From the NCBI RefSeq assembly GCF_042650605.1, contig NZ_JBHSBN010000002.1, positions 62,001 to 126,000 on the forward strand: 64,000 nucleotides of DNA. The letters run 5' to 3'. Numbering within the stretch: the first letter of the stretch is position 1; the number at the start of each line of letters is the position of its first letter. Below, piece by piece: positions 50,446 through 58,709 of this stretch. The position numbers were made by a program, and so were the translations under genes. The notes under the pieces were generated by a model. The model was not told the DNA's origin, did no database searches, and worked only from the letters and a program-made list of their open reading frames with translations. Source of the stretch: Micromonospora_J zhanjiangensis (GTDB lineage Bacteria; Actinomycetota; Actinomycetes; Mycobacteriales; Micromonosporaceae).

Positions 50446-51798
50446 TCATGAGCCATCTTCTGAGATATCCCGCGCGGCTCCGGGCGGGCCGTCGGCAGGT
50501 GATCGAGATGCGCCCGCCACGTCGCGGGACAGGATGACGGCGCGGCCGGTGAGGCCGACGGCGAACATGGCGAGGCCGGCGGCGACCGATTGCCAGGGCA
50601 GGGTGGCGACCAGGGTCAGGCAGCCGGCCACGCCGAGCACGTTGAGCCAACGCGGCCAGCGCCGCTGGTCGGCCGGTTGGGTGAACGCGGCGGCGTTGGC
50701 GATGGCGTAGTAGACCAGCACCCCGAACGACGAGAAGCCGATCGCGCCGCGCAGGTCCACTGTGGCCACCAGCGCACCGACCACCACGGCGAGGGCCACC
50801 TCGGCGTGGTGTGGCACCCGGTGGCGCGGGTGGACGGCGGCCAGCCAGCGCGGTAGGTCACCCTGGCGGGCCATCGCCAGACCGGTCCGCCCGATGCCGG
50901 CGATCAGGGCCAGCAGCGCGCCGAGGGCGGCGAGCGCACCCCCGACGCGTACGACCGGGGTCAGCGCGCCGGCGCCGGCGGCCTGTACGGCGGTGGCCAG
51001 CGGCGCGGCGGCGGTGGCCAGCCGGTGCGGGCCGGCGGCCAGCAGGGCGGCGGTCCCGACGACGAGGTAGACGGCCATGGTGATGAACAGGGCGAGCGGG
51101 ATGGCCCGGGGGATGGTGCGGCGCGGGTCGTGGACCTCCTCGCCCATGGTGGCGATGCGGGCGTACCCGGCGAAGGCGAAGAAGAGCAGGCCGGCGGCCT
51201 GGAAAATGCCGTAGGCGCCGCCGCTGCCCAGGGCCGGCCAGCCGGCCAGGTTCGCCGTGCTCGCCCGGCCGCCCACCGCGATGCCGACCACCACGACGGT
51301 CAGGGCGGTCAGGCTCGCGGCGACCAGCACCCGGGTCAGCGCGGCGGTCCGGGTGACGCCCCGGTAGTTCAGCGCCGCCAGGCCCACCACGCCCGCGACC
51401 GCCACGGCCCGCTGCGCCCACCACGGGCCGGGCACCGCGTACGAGGCGAAGGTGAGCGCCATCGCCGTACACGACGCGGTCTTGCCCACGACGAAGCCCC
51501 AGCCGGCGGTGAAACCCCACCAGTGGCCGAGACGTTCCCGCCCGTAGACGTAGGTGCCGCCGGAGGTCGGGTAGGTGGTCGCCAACTGCGCCGAGGCGAC
51601 CGCGTTGCAGTAGGCGATGACCGCGGCGATCACCAGCCCGATCAACAGGCCGGTGCCGGCCACCCGGGCCGCCGGCCCGAACGCGGCGAAGACGCCGGCT
51701 CCGATCATCGAGCCCAGTCCGATGACCACCGCGTCGCCTGTGCCCAGCCGACGCGCCAACCGGTCCCTGGCACCCGGCCGGGACTGCGACTCGGCCAT
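50446..51798 (-). CDS. APC-family amino acid permease
   Basis: The 450-residue protein has about 12 membrane helices and the APC signature of helix 1 (AVVIGLGSMIGAGVFAAFGP) with helix 2 AYCNAVASAQLATTYPTSGG. It probably imports or exchanges an amino acid or amine; substrate unknown. It is divergent from the ArsR-phosphatase fusion, and the perfect operator-like palindrome at 51833-51850 lies between, so it may be controlled by that regulator. Confidence 0.9.
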   Translation of the reverse strand: MAESQSRPGARDRLARRLGTGDAVVIGLGSMIGAGVFAAFGPAARVAGTGLLIGLVIAAVIAYCNAVASAQLATTYPTSGGTYVYGRERLGHWWGFTAGWGFVVGKTASCTAMALTFASYAVPGPWWAQRAVAVAGVVGLAALNYRGVTRTAALTRVLVAASLTALTVVVVGIAVGGRASTANLAGWPALGSGGAYGIFQAAGLLFFAFAGYARIATMGEEVHDPRRTIPRAIPLALFITMAVYLVVGTAALLAAGPHRLATAAAPLATAVQAAGAGALTPVVRVGGALAALGALLALIAGIGRTGLAMARQGDLPRWLAAVHPRHRVPHHAEVALAVVVGALVATVDLRGAIGFSSFGVLVYYAIANAAAFTQPADQRRWPRWLNVLGVAGCLTLVATLPWQSVAAGLAMFAVGLTGRAVILSRDVAGASRSPADGPPGAARDISEDGS

Positions 51799-51832
51799 CC
51801 CGCTCCCATCCCCGCTTCCGGTACCGCTATTC

Positions 51833-51850
51833 CATCAAAATGATTTGATG
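51833..51850. promoter_or_regulatory. ArsR-type operator palindrome
   Basis: CATCAAA and TTTGATG are perfect inverted 7-mers separated by ATGA. ATCAAA...TTTGAT is the form of many ArsR/SmtB operators. It sits in a rare AT-rich spot 13 bases before the fusion gene's ATG and 35 bases from the divergent permease start. Confidence 0.75.
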
Positions 51851-51862
51851 TAGTCTGCTGCC

Positions 51863-52597
51863 ATGACGTCGACGGGTCAAGCAACTCCGACGTTCCTGCG
51901 GCTCGCCGCGCACCCGCTGCGCTGGCGGTTGCTGGCCGCGCTCGCGGGCGGCGACCATCGGGTACGGGAGTTGGTGACGCTGGTCGGCGAGCCGCAGAAC
52001 CTGGTCTCCTACCACCTGCGGCTGTTGCGCGAGGGTGGCCTGGTCACCGGCACGCGCAGCAGCTTCGACGGTCGGGACAGCTACTACCACCTCGACCTGG
52101 ACCGGTGCGCGGCCGCGCTGGCCGAGACCGGCGCCGCGCTGCACCCGGCGCTGCGCCCGCCCGCCTCCGCCTCCGTCCCGGCCCGGGCCGCCGTGCTCTT
52201 CGTCTGCACCGGCAACAGCGCCCGCTCGCCGATCGCCGAGGCGCTGCTGCGCCACCACACCGGCGGCCGGGCCGAGGTGACCAGCGCCGGCAGTCGGCCC
52301 AAGGACCGCCTGCATGCCGAGGCGGTCCGGGTGCTCCGCGACGGGTACGGCATCGACCTCACCGCCCAGCGCCCCCGGCACCTGGACTCGGTCGCCCGCC
52401 GCCGGTTCGACTACGTGATCACCCTCTGCGACAAGGCCCGCGAGGCCTGCCCCGACTTCCCCGGCCGTCCCCGACGGGTGCACTGGAGCGTCGCGGACCC
52501 CGCCACCGCCGCCGGGACGGACTTCCGGCGCACCGCGACCGACATCGACACCCGGATCCGGCACCTGGTGCCCGTCCTGGGCGCAACCGTTCAGTGA
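51863..52597 (+). CDS. ArsR-family HTH fused to arsenate reductase / LMW phosphatase
   Basis: The 244-residue fusion has an N-terminal ArsR winged helix (about 8-92: LRLAAHPLRWRLLAALAGGD, VSYHLRLLREGGLV) and a C-terminal low-molecular-weight phosphatase domain (about 106-240). The P-loop nucleophile is in VLFVCTGNSARSPIAEALL, a second Cys pair CDKAREAC (C-x6-C) matches thioredoxin-coupled ArsC, and the catalytic Asp is in WSVADPAT. The three cysteines favour arsenate reductase over tyrosine phosphatase. The HTH has one Cys (DLDRC) and no usual metal-binding CVC, so the signal may not be arsenite. No ArsB/Acr3 pump is nearby. Confidence 0.88.
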   Translation: MTSTGQATPTFLRLAAHPLRWRLLAALAGGDHRVRELVTLVGEPQNLVSYHLRLLREGGLVTGTRSSFDGRDSYYHLDLDRCAAALAETGAALHPALRPPASASVPARAAVLFVCTGNSARSPIAEALLRHHTGGRAEVTSAGSRPKDRLHAEAVRVLRDGYGIDLTAQRPRHLDSVARRRFDYVITLCDKAREACPDFPGRPRRVHWSVADPATAAGTDFRRTATDIDTRIRHLVPVLGATVQ

Positions 52598-52607
52598 GGA
52601 GAAGGCC

Positions 52608-53003
52608 ATGACGGAGACCGACCGGTACGCCAGTGTCCGCTACCTCGTCGACGACGTCCAGGCGGCCGTCGACTTCTACACCACCCACCTCGGCTTCACG
52701 GTGAACACCAACGCCGTACCCGCGTTCGCCGACGTGGTCCGCGGTCCGCTGCGGCTGCTGCTGTCCGGGCCGGCCAGTTCGGGTGCCCGGGCCACCCCCG
52801 AGGACGCCACCGGCGCCGGCCGGAACCGGATCCACCTGATCGTCGACGACCTGGCCACCGAGGTCGACCGGCTGCGCGGCGCGGGACTGGCGTTCCGCAG
52901 CGAACTGGTCTCCGGCCCCGGCGGACGGCAGATCCTGCTCGCCGACCCGGCCGGCAACCTCGTCGAACTGTTCCAACCCGCCCACCGGACCGCCATACCC
53001 TGA
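52608..53003 (+). CDS. VOC (glyoxalase/bleomycin resistance) family protein
   Basis: The 131-residue protein begins 10 bases after the ArsR fusion, so it is probably co-transcribed. Two beta-alpha-beta-beta-beta units are visible: RYLVDDVQAAVDFYTTHLGF and IHLIVDDLATEVDRLRGAGL, ending LLADPAGNLVELFQ with the metal-binding Glu. There are no cysteines, so it is unlikely to be an ArsI C-As lyase. The substrate is unknown. Confidence 0.88.
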   Translation: MTETDRYASVRYLVDDVQAAVDFYTTHLGFTVNTNAVPAFADVVRGPLRLLLSGPASSGARATPEDATGAGRNRIHLIVDDLATEVDRLRGAGLAFRSELVSGPGGRQILLADPAGNLVELFQPAHRTAIP

Positions 53004-53037
53004 CCGGAGCAGCGGCACGAGCGGGTCCGGCCTCGCG

Positions 53038-53451
53038 TCAGATCTTGACGACGGTGACGCGGCTACCGCACAGCGCGCGGAGGTCGTCCGGGTCTGAGGT
53101 AACGATTGTGGCTGGCTCGGGGGCGGCGAGGGCCGTGGCGCCGAGCATGGCGTCGATGGCGTACTTGTGGCCGTGCAGACCGGCGTTGGCGAGCAGGGCA
53201 GCCGCGTGGCGGGCGATGGGTTCGGTGACCGGCTCGACTATGAGGCGGGACAGGGTCCAGTCCAGCGCCGGTCGGTTGATCCGCGGGTGGACCACCTCAA
53301 CGAGGGTGGCCGCTGACGTGATCACGCGTAGGTCGTCGGCGCGGGCAAGAGCAAGCCAGCCGGTGATCGTACGGTTGCGCAGGACAGCTTGGGCCAGGCC
53401 TTCGCTGTCAAGGACGAGGGTGCCTCCGGGAACGGCGGGGGACCGGGTCAC
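53038..53451 (-). CDS. vapC: PIN-domain ribonuclease toxin
   Basis: VapC toxins are Mg-dependent RNases. The 137 residues show the acidic PIN residues in order: VLDSEGLAQAV, SAATLVEVVHP, KYAIDAMLGATAL and VTSDPDDLRAL. GTG 53451 overlaps the antitoxin stop by 4 bases (GTGA). Unlike the other toxin genes in the window this one looks intact. Confidence 0.88.
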   Translation of the reverse strand: MTRSPAVPGGTLVLDSEGLAQAVLRNRTITGWLALARADDLRVITSAATLVEVVHPRINRPALDWTLSRLIVEPVTEPIARHAAALLANAGLHGHKYAIDAMLGATALAAPEPATIVTSDPDDLRALCGSRVTVVKI

Positions 53452-53711
53452 GCGGCGTCTGCCGTGTTGCGTGGCTGCTGGCGGCGAGCCTGCAGGAGTT
53501 GGTCGCGCAGAGCCTGGATCTCGTCGTCCGTGATGGGACCGTGTTCGGCCTCGGCCACGGCGACGAGTTCGTTGAGGTTGTCCCGTTCAATTTGGCGGGC
53601 GACGGCGGCGGTGACGTAGGCGGACAGTCCCGAAGGACCGCTCCGGGCCTTGGCGGCGTCCGCGATGTCACGCGGCATGGTGATCGAATATTTGCTGGTG
53701 GGATCAGTCAT
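53448..53711 (-). CDS. vapB: VapB-type antitoxin
   Basis: From ATG 53711 (MTDPTSKYSITMPRDIADAA) the protein has 87 residues. An N-terminal ribbon-helix-helix (KYSITMPRDIADAAKARSGP then SAYVTAAVARQIERDNL) would bind its own operator as a dimer, and an acidic C-terminal helix (TDDEIQALRDQLLQARRQQP) should mask the toxin. Operon with vapC. Confidence 0.82.
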   Translation of the reverse strand: MTDPTSKYSITMPRDIADAAKARSGPSGLSAYVTAAVARQIERDNLNELVAVAEAEHGPITDDEIQALRDQLLQARRQQPRNTADAA

Positions 53712-53786
53712 GCCACTAATCCTACCGCGCATCCTCCCCGTTGTTGCATGATCGCGGCGGATGCGGAACTCCCCGGCGCGCCGGAG

Positions 53787-54917
53787 TCAGGCGAACAGCA
53801 GGACGGACTTGCGGGTGGCGCCGCCGAAGGTGAGGGTCCGGGCCGGGTTGCCCGCTCCGGCGGTGACCGCCGCGGCGAACGTGATGCTCGTCCCGGCCAC
53901 CATCTGGTGGTTCTCGTTCGGGCTGGCCACCACGAACTGTCCGCCGTAGTTGGCCGGGTCCACGCTCACCGTCAGTTGCGCCAACAGTTGCCGGTACGGC
54001 GCGGGATTGCCGGGGTACTCGTAGACCGCCTCGATCCGGACCAGGTCCCCGGGCAGCAGCCCGCGCAGGTCGAGCTTGACCTGGTGGGCCACGTAACCAC
54101 TGCCCGGCAGCGAGTACGCGTAGTTGCCGTCGCTCCAGCGCAGGTTGTGGAAGGCGCCGTCGGTCGGGATGGTGAAACCGCGGGCCGCGGTGACGAGATT
54201 GGCTGCTTTCACGTCGAGTTCCCCTGGTGCCGAAGTTCCGATCATGGTGGCGAAGTCGGCGGCGGTGCCACGGAAGGCGTTGGCGTCGCAGGTCCGCTGC
54301 GCCCCGATCCGCGCGGTGCTGGTGTACTGCCAGATCCGGGGCAGGGTGAGCGGGCTGCCGTACGCCGTCCAGCCGGGCCCGGTGTCGCCGCCGGCCCGTT
54401 GGTAGGCCGTCGTGAAGTTCTCGTCCAGGTTGTACGGATAGTTGGCGTTCCACCGGGGGAAGTCGCCGAGCGGGCTGGTGCCGTACTGGCCCTTCGAGGC
54501 GTACATCAGGGCGGTCTTGGCCGTCCGGGCCTCCAGCTCGTTGGCGACCTGGACCCCGACGGACGGGGAGACCTGGTCGTACGGCCAGCGTTCCAGGTCG
54601 ACCTGCCAGAAGAAGCCGGGGAAGGCGGACCACCACGGCACCTGGCTGTTGGCGTAGCTGACGAGCGTCCCCGCCTGCGTCGCGGCCGGCACCCCGGAGC
54701 GGACGACGACGTACATGCCGAGGAACGGGATCCGGGCGTCGCGGGCGGTGGCCAGGATCCAGCCGCAGTGCTGACTGCGGAACACCGCGGACGGCGACTG
54801 TTCGGTGCCCTTGCAGGTCAGGAACGTGATGCCGAGTCCGGCGGCGTCGGTCACCCGGGCCCGGGTCAGGCCCCTGCCGACGTCGTAGTCGCTGGTGTCC
54901 CAGCCGAAGAGCGTCAC
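53787..54917 (-). CDS. GH25-like (DUF1906-type) glycoside hydrolase-fold protein
   Basis: GTG 54917, 7 bases after GGAGG, gives 376 residues (VTLFGWDTSDYDVGRGL). An N-terminal lysozyme-like TIM barrel (about 1-225) has the expected acidic sites: WDTSDYD, FFWQVDLERWPYDQ with the likely catalytic Asp/Glu, and the ending IWQYTSTARIG. A C-terminal beta-rich domain of about 150 residues follows (LDLRGLLPGDLVRIEAVYEY). There is no signal peptide, which is odd for a wall hydrolase. It could act on peptidoglycan in a phage- or autolysis-like context. Confidence 0.8.
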   Translation of the reverse strand: MTLFGWDTSDYDVGRGLTRARVTDAAGLGITFLTCKGTEQSPSAVFRSQHCGWILATARDARIPFLGMYVVVRSGVPAATQAGTLVSYANSQVPWWSAFPGFFWQVDLERWPYDQVSPSVGVQVANELEARTAKTALMYASKGQYGTSPLGDFPRWNANYPYNLDENFTTAYQRAGGDTGPGWTAYGSPLTLPRIWQYTSTARIGAQRTCDANAFRGTAADFATMIGTSAPGELDVKAANLVTAARGFTIPTDGAFHNLRWSDGNYAYSLPGSGYVAHQVKLDLRGLLPGDLVRIEAVYEYPGNPAPYRQLLAQLTVSVDPANYGGQFVVASPNENHQMVAGTSITFAAAVTAGAGNPARTLTFGGATRKSVLLFA

Positions 54918-55010
54918 CGCGCACACCTCCGGCGCAGGTCGCGAACGAGTGGGGTGTCGACAGGCCCCGTCGCCGGTCGTGCGCCGTCCACCACCGGTCG
55001 GCCGGTAACT

Positions 55011-55052
55011 GGTGGCCGGTGGCCCGTGGCCGGTGGCCGGTGGCCGGTGGCC
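55011..55052. repeat. Six tandem GGTGGCC heptamers
   Basis: The 7-bp unit repeats six times without gaps (the third copy is CGTGGCC), ending in CGGTCGGTGG. It lies about 95 bases upstream of the GH25-like gene's start. The adjacent sequence is likewise rich in CCGGT. Confidence 0.75.
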
Positions 55053-55090
55053 CGGTCGGTGGAACGTGTAAACGAACCATACGCGTCCAG

Positions 55091-55138
55091 GTCACGCGAC
55101 ATAACCCCTGGTCAGGGGGTTTTCATTGTCCGCGTGAC
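55091..55138. terminator. Nested hairpin between debranching enzyme and GH25-like genes
   Basis: An outer stem GTCACGCG (55091-55098)/CGCGTGAC (55131-55138) encloses an inner AACCCCTG (55103-55110)/CAGGGG (55113-55118) hairpin flanked by TTTT on the plus strand. It lies 30 bases beyond the debranching-enzyme stop. Confidence 0.6.
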
Positions 55139-55167
55139 GACACCGCGGCGTCCGCGCCGGGGACGCC

Positions 55168-57240
55168 TCAACGCAACACCGGTACGCCCTCGCGGCGGCG
55201 ACCCAGGTCCGCCTGACCCCGGCCGAGCGCGTCGGCGAGCCCCCACCGACCGGGAATGTTGAGCAGGTCGATCCGGTCGATGCTGGCGGGCACCGCGGGC
55301 TGGGTCACCAGGTATTCCTCGACCGGTTTCAGCCCGAGCAGGGTCCGCAGGAACATGAGCGTCGCACCGGTCGACCAGGCCTGCGGGCTGCACGCGCTCG
55401 GGTACTCGACCGGGTGCTTGGTATCGGACCGCTCGTAGCCGCCGAAGCACTCCGGCAGCCGACCGCCGAAGGTGTAACCCGCCTCCAGCACGCTCTCGGT
55501 GACCAGGGCGGCCTCGGCGGTGAAACCGTACCGGCGCATGCCCAGGGTGATGAACGAGTTGTCCCACGGCCAGACCGCGCCGGTCTGGTAGCCGATCGGG
55601 TTGTACCGCGCCGCGCTGGTGGCCAGGCTGCGGATCCCCCAGCCGGTAAACATCCGCGGCCCGACCAGATGCTCGACGATCCGGCCGGCCCGGGATTCGT
55701 CGACGATGCCGCTCCACAACAGGTGCCCGATGTTCGAGGCGAGCGCGTCGACCTGCCGGCCGTCGGAGTCCAGCGCGACCGCGTAGTAGCCCAGCCGCCC
55801 GATCCAGAAGTCCTCGTTGAACCGTTCCTTCAGCGCCTCCGCCTGCTTCTCCAACCGGTCGGCCATCGTCGGGTCGCCCCAGAACAGCCGGGCCATCCGG
55901 GCCGCCCGCATCCGGGCGTCGTACGCGTAACCCTGCAGTTCGCAGGTGGCCCGGGGCAGTCCGGGCAGCGACCCGTCGGCGTAGCTGATGGCGTCCGGTG
56001 CCTCCTTCCACCCCTGGTTGATCAGGCCGGCCCGGCCGCGCGGCTGGTACGCCAGGTAGCCGTTGCCGAGCAGGTCGCCGAACTCGTCGAGCCAGTGCAG
56101 CGCGGCACGTGCCTCCGGCTCGAGTTCCCGGACCAGGTCCGCGTCGCCGGTCCACCGCTCGTACTCGTCCAGCAGGATCAGCCACAGCGGCGTGGTGTCC
56201 GCGCTGCCGAAGTACGGCGACAGCGGCCGTTCCTCGAACGCGGCGGTCTCGCCGTACCGGAACTCGCGTTGGATCTTGCCCGGTTCCTCGTCCCGGAAGT
56301 CGTCGAGGTTGTTGCCCTGCACGATGCCGAGGAACGTCAGCGTGCTCTTGGCCATCTCGGGTACGAACGGCAGGGCCTGGAAACTGGTGATGATGCTGTC
56401 CCGGCCGGTGATGGTCATCGCCCAGGGCAGGCCGCCGGCGGGGAAGGCCGCGTTCGGGTTGGTCAGGGCACGGAACCGCAGCGCCGCGAGGTCGACGACG
56501 CTGCGCTGGTAGGTGACCGTCAACGGCTTCCAGTCGCAGTCCAGCCGGGGCATCTGCCGCACCCACTCGTCGAGTTCCTGGCGCAGCTGGTCGTTGGACC
56601 GGTCCCGCCGCGCGCCGAGCAGGTCCCGGATGTCCCGCCCGCCCGGGGCGAGCGCGAAGGTGACGACGCGGAGCTTGAAGCTGGTCTTGGCGTGCGCCTC
56701 CAGGTGCACCGGGATGCTGAGCCCGCGCCGGTCCGGCTGGTTCTGGGCCGAACACGCGACGTTCGCCTCGCGGCGGAACCGGCCCCGCTGGTAGCCCAGC
56801 GTCAGCCGGCCGTTCTCCACCCGGGCGTAGTGCTCACCGACCTGCGGGTTGCCGTCCCGGATCCGGGCCAGGTCGCGGAAGTCCGCCGCCACCTCGACGC
56901 GCACGTCCAGGTCGACCGGTTTCCGGTCGTGGTTGAAGATGGTCACCTTCTCCAAAAAGCCGCCGCCGATGGAGCGTTCCCGGATCACCGAGACCTTCGC
57001 GTCGACGTAGTGCGTCGGCGCGCCGGGCACCAGGAAGAACCGGCTCTCGAAGTACGTCGTGTCGTCGACCGACAGCGAGTTCAGGGGTTCGCCGTTGATT
57101 CGCAGCAGCCAGCGGGACAGGTAGCGGGTGTCGAAGGTGAACAACCCGGTGGCCGTGCTGGGCGAGGCGTCGATGTCGCCGTTGCAGTCGCTGACCACGA
57201 AGGTCTGACCGTCCAGGATGCTGATCCTGTCCGCCATCAT
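55168..57240 (-). CDS. Glycogen debranching-type enzyme (GDE_N_bis + six-hairpin glycosidase)
   Basis: ATG 57240 overlaps the preceding gene's stop by 4 bases (ATGA); 690 residues. The N-terminal domain (about 5-235: ISILDGQTFVVSDCNGDIDA, TGLFTFDTRYLSRWLL, FLEKVTIFNHDRKPVDLDVR) is the GDE_N_bis type. The rest is an alpha/alpha six-hairpin amylo-alpha-1,6-glucosidase-like domain (LPWAMTITGRDSIITSFQAL, YQTGAVWPWDNSFITLGMR, YPSACSPQAWSTGATLMF). The family acts on alpha-glucans or other glycosides; substrate not certain. It is co-transcribed with an SCP2 protein. Confidence 0.88.
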   Translation of the reverse strand: MMADRISILDGQTFVVSDCNGDIDASPSTATGLFTFDTRYLSRWLLRINGEPLNSLSVDDTTYFESRFFLVPGAPTHYVDAKVSVIRERSIGGGFLEKVTIFNHDRKPVDLDVRVEVAADFRDLARIRDGNPQVGEHYARVENGRLTLGYQRGRFRREANVACSAQNQPDRRGLSIPVHLEAHAKTSFKLRVVTFALAPGGRDIRDLLGARRDRSNDQLRQELDEWVRQMPRLDCDWKPLTVTYQRSVVDLAALRFRALTNPNAAFPAGGLPWAMTITGRDSIITSFQALPFVPEMAKSTLTFLGIVQGNNLDDFRDEEPGKIQREFRYGETAAFEERPLSPYFGSADTTPLWLILLDEYERWTGDADLVRELEPEARAALHWLDEFGDLLGNGYLAYQPRGRAGLINQGWKEAPDAISYADGSLPGLPRATCELQGYAYDARMRAARMARLFWGDPTMADRLEKQAEALKERFNEDFWIGRLGYYAVALDSDGRQVDALASNIGHLLWSGIVDESRAGRIVEHLVGPRMFTGWGIRSLATSAARYNPIGYQTGAVWPWDNSFITLGMRRYGFTAEAALVTESVLEAGYTFGGRLPECFGGYERSDTKHPVEYPSACSPQAWSTGATLMFLRTLLGLKPVEEYLVTQPAVPASIDRIDLLNIPGRWGLADALGRGQADLGRRREGVPVLR

Positions 57241-57653
57241 CGTGGCCGCCCCTGGCTCCGGACCAGCTCCCGGTCCCGTCGGTTCGGCGGCGCGGTGCGC
57301 GGCACGTCGCGCGGGTGCCGCGAGCCGGGCGGGCCCGGTAGCAACCGCTCGAGCAGGACGAGGAACCGCAGCTGCCCCTCCAGGAGCAGGTCGTTGCGCA
57401 GCCACGCGGCAAGTGGTTTCACCTCGCCGAGGGCGATCCGGTCCATCACGGCCGGTTCGATGCGGATCACGGCGTTGGCGTCGACGTGCTCCTGGCTCAC
57501 CCGTACGTCACCTTTGTCGATCGTGACCAGCCAATGGTTGCTGCGTTCACCGTCGGTGATGTCGAACCGGACAGTGCCGGTGGTCTTCTTCAACCGCGGC
57601 ACGTTTCCCCACCGGCTGAGCCGGTCGAAGAACTCACCGGTGGTGTCGTTCAT
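57237..57653 (-). CDS. SCP2 sterol-binding-fold protein
   Basis: The 138-residue protein has an SCP2-like core (about 4-110: FFDRLSRWGNVPRLKKTTGT, VRFDITDGERSNHWLVTID, VRVSQEHVDANAVIRIEPAV, MDRIALGEVKPLAAWLRNDL). The fold binds lipids or other hydrophobic ligands. The last 30 residues are Arg/Pro-rich. It is directly upstream of, and overlapping, the debranching enzyme gene. Confidence 0.85.
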   Translation of the reverse strand: MNDTTGEFFDRLSRWGNVPRLKKTTGTVRFDITDGERSNHWLVTIDKGDVRVSQEHVDANAVIRIEPAVMDRIALGEVKPLAAWLRNDLLLEGQLRFLVLLERLLPGPPGSRHPRDVPRTAPPNRRDRELVRSQGRPR

Positions 57654-57743
57654 CGCACCGCCCTTCCATCCCGAATGGCCCGGACGGCAGGGCGGGTTCC
57701 CGTTCGACGGCGGATTCCACCTCCACCGGGCACGCCGGTTCGG

Positions 57744-58634
57744 TCAGTCGATCCCGACCAGAGCCGCGCACACCTCGATCAGCCGGCCGCGGAGCCGGCC
57801 GGCGCGCGCCGCGAACTCCCGTTGACCGGCGACGTACTCGGCCTTGCCCTCCGGCGTCTCGATGGCCACCGGTCGTTCCCCGTAGGAGGAGAAGTCGTAC
57901 GGGGACGCCCGCATGTCGAGCAACCGGATGTCCCTGGCCAACTCGAAGCAGTCGAGTGCCAGTTCCCCGGGAACCGCGGGACCCAGCTTGGTCGCCCACT
58001 TGTGGCAGTCCATCGAGGCGTGCAGGCAGCCCGGCTGGTCGAGTTCCACCTGGCTCTCCCTGGTGGGCCGGAGCCGGTTGAGACCGACCGCTTCCGGCGT
58101 GAAGAACCGGAACGCGTCGAAGTGCGTACAGCGGATCTGGTGCGACTCGACCACCGCGTCGGTGCCCTCCTGGCCGAGTCGCAGGGGGAGCGGGTGCCGG
58201 TGCTCACGCTGGCGGTACACCATCGCCCACTCGTGCAGGCCGAAGCAGCCGGTGAAGGCCGGCCGCGAGGCGATCGCGGACAGCAGTCGACGGATGAAGC
58301 GCACCGACTCGGCCCGGTCGGCGAGGAACGCCTCGACGTCGAGGCGCACGACGCCGTCCGCGTCGGTGGCGTACCAGCGCCACCGGCGGTGTGCGGCGGG
58401 ACCGTCCGGCCCGGGCGCCAGGGCGAGGCCCACGCCCGGGTGCCAACGTCGGAGCACGGCGGGGCGGGTGCCGTAGTAGTCGTACAGGAAGTCGTCGATC
58501 GCGTGCCGCTCGCCCGTCGCCCGGCGGGCCCGATGGCCGGCGGTGAGGGCGTCGGCCCGCTCGGCGTGCGCGGCCTGCCGGGCCCGCCAGGCCGCGGCGT
58601 CGAGCACGACGGTCGGTGCGGGCGCGGTGGTCAC
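57744..58634 (-). CDS. Conserved actinobacterial protein (often annotated 3-methyladenine DNA glycosylase)
   Basis: The 296-residue protein begins MTTAPAPTVVLDAAAWRARQ. Conserved blocks are AIDDFLYDYYGTRPAVLRRW, HPGVGLALAPG, FGLHEWAMVYR, RCTHFDAFRFFTPEA and DMRASPYDFSSYGERPVAIE. Close relatives across Streptomyces and Micromonospora carry the glycosylase label, but no helix-hairpin-helix or known glycosylase motif is visible, so the activity is unproven. It lies 90 bp upstream of the SCP2 gene on the same strand. Confidence 0.75.
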   Translation of the reverse strand: MTTAPAPTVVLDAAAWRARQAAHAERADALTAGHRARRATGERHAIDDFLYDYYGTRPAVLRRWHPGVGLALAPGPDGPAAHRRWRWYATDADGVVRLDVEAFLADRAESVRFIRRLLSAIASRPAFTGCFGLHEWAMVYRQREHRHPLPLRLGQEGTDAVVESHQIRCTHFDAFRFFTPEAVGLNRLRPTRESQVELDQPGCLHASMDCHKWATKLGPAVPGELALDCFELARDIRLLDMRASPYDFSSYGERPVAIETPEGKAEYVAGQREFAARAGRLRGRLIEVCAALVGID

Positions 58635-58709
58635 CCCACCAGCGTAGAGCCGTCCTCCCGCCGGTCACCGGACCGGTGCTGGGCGCGGAACGGCGGATGG
58701 CGGGGTGGT

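Noticed and set aside
52608..53003. VOC protein as ArsI, an organoarsenical lyase
   Set aside because: ArsI needs vicinal cysteines and this protein has none.
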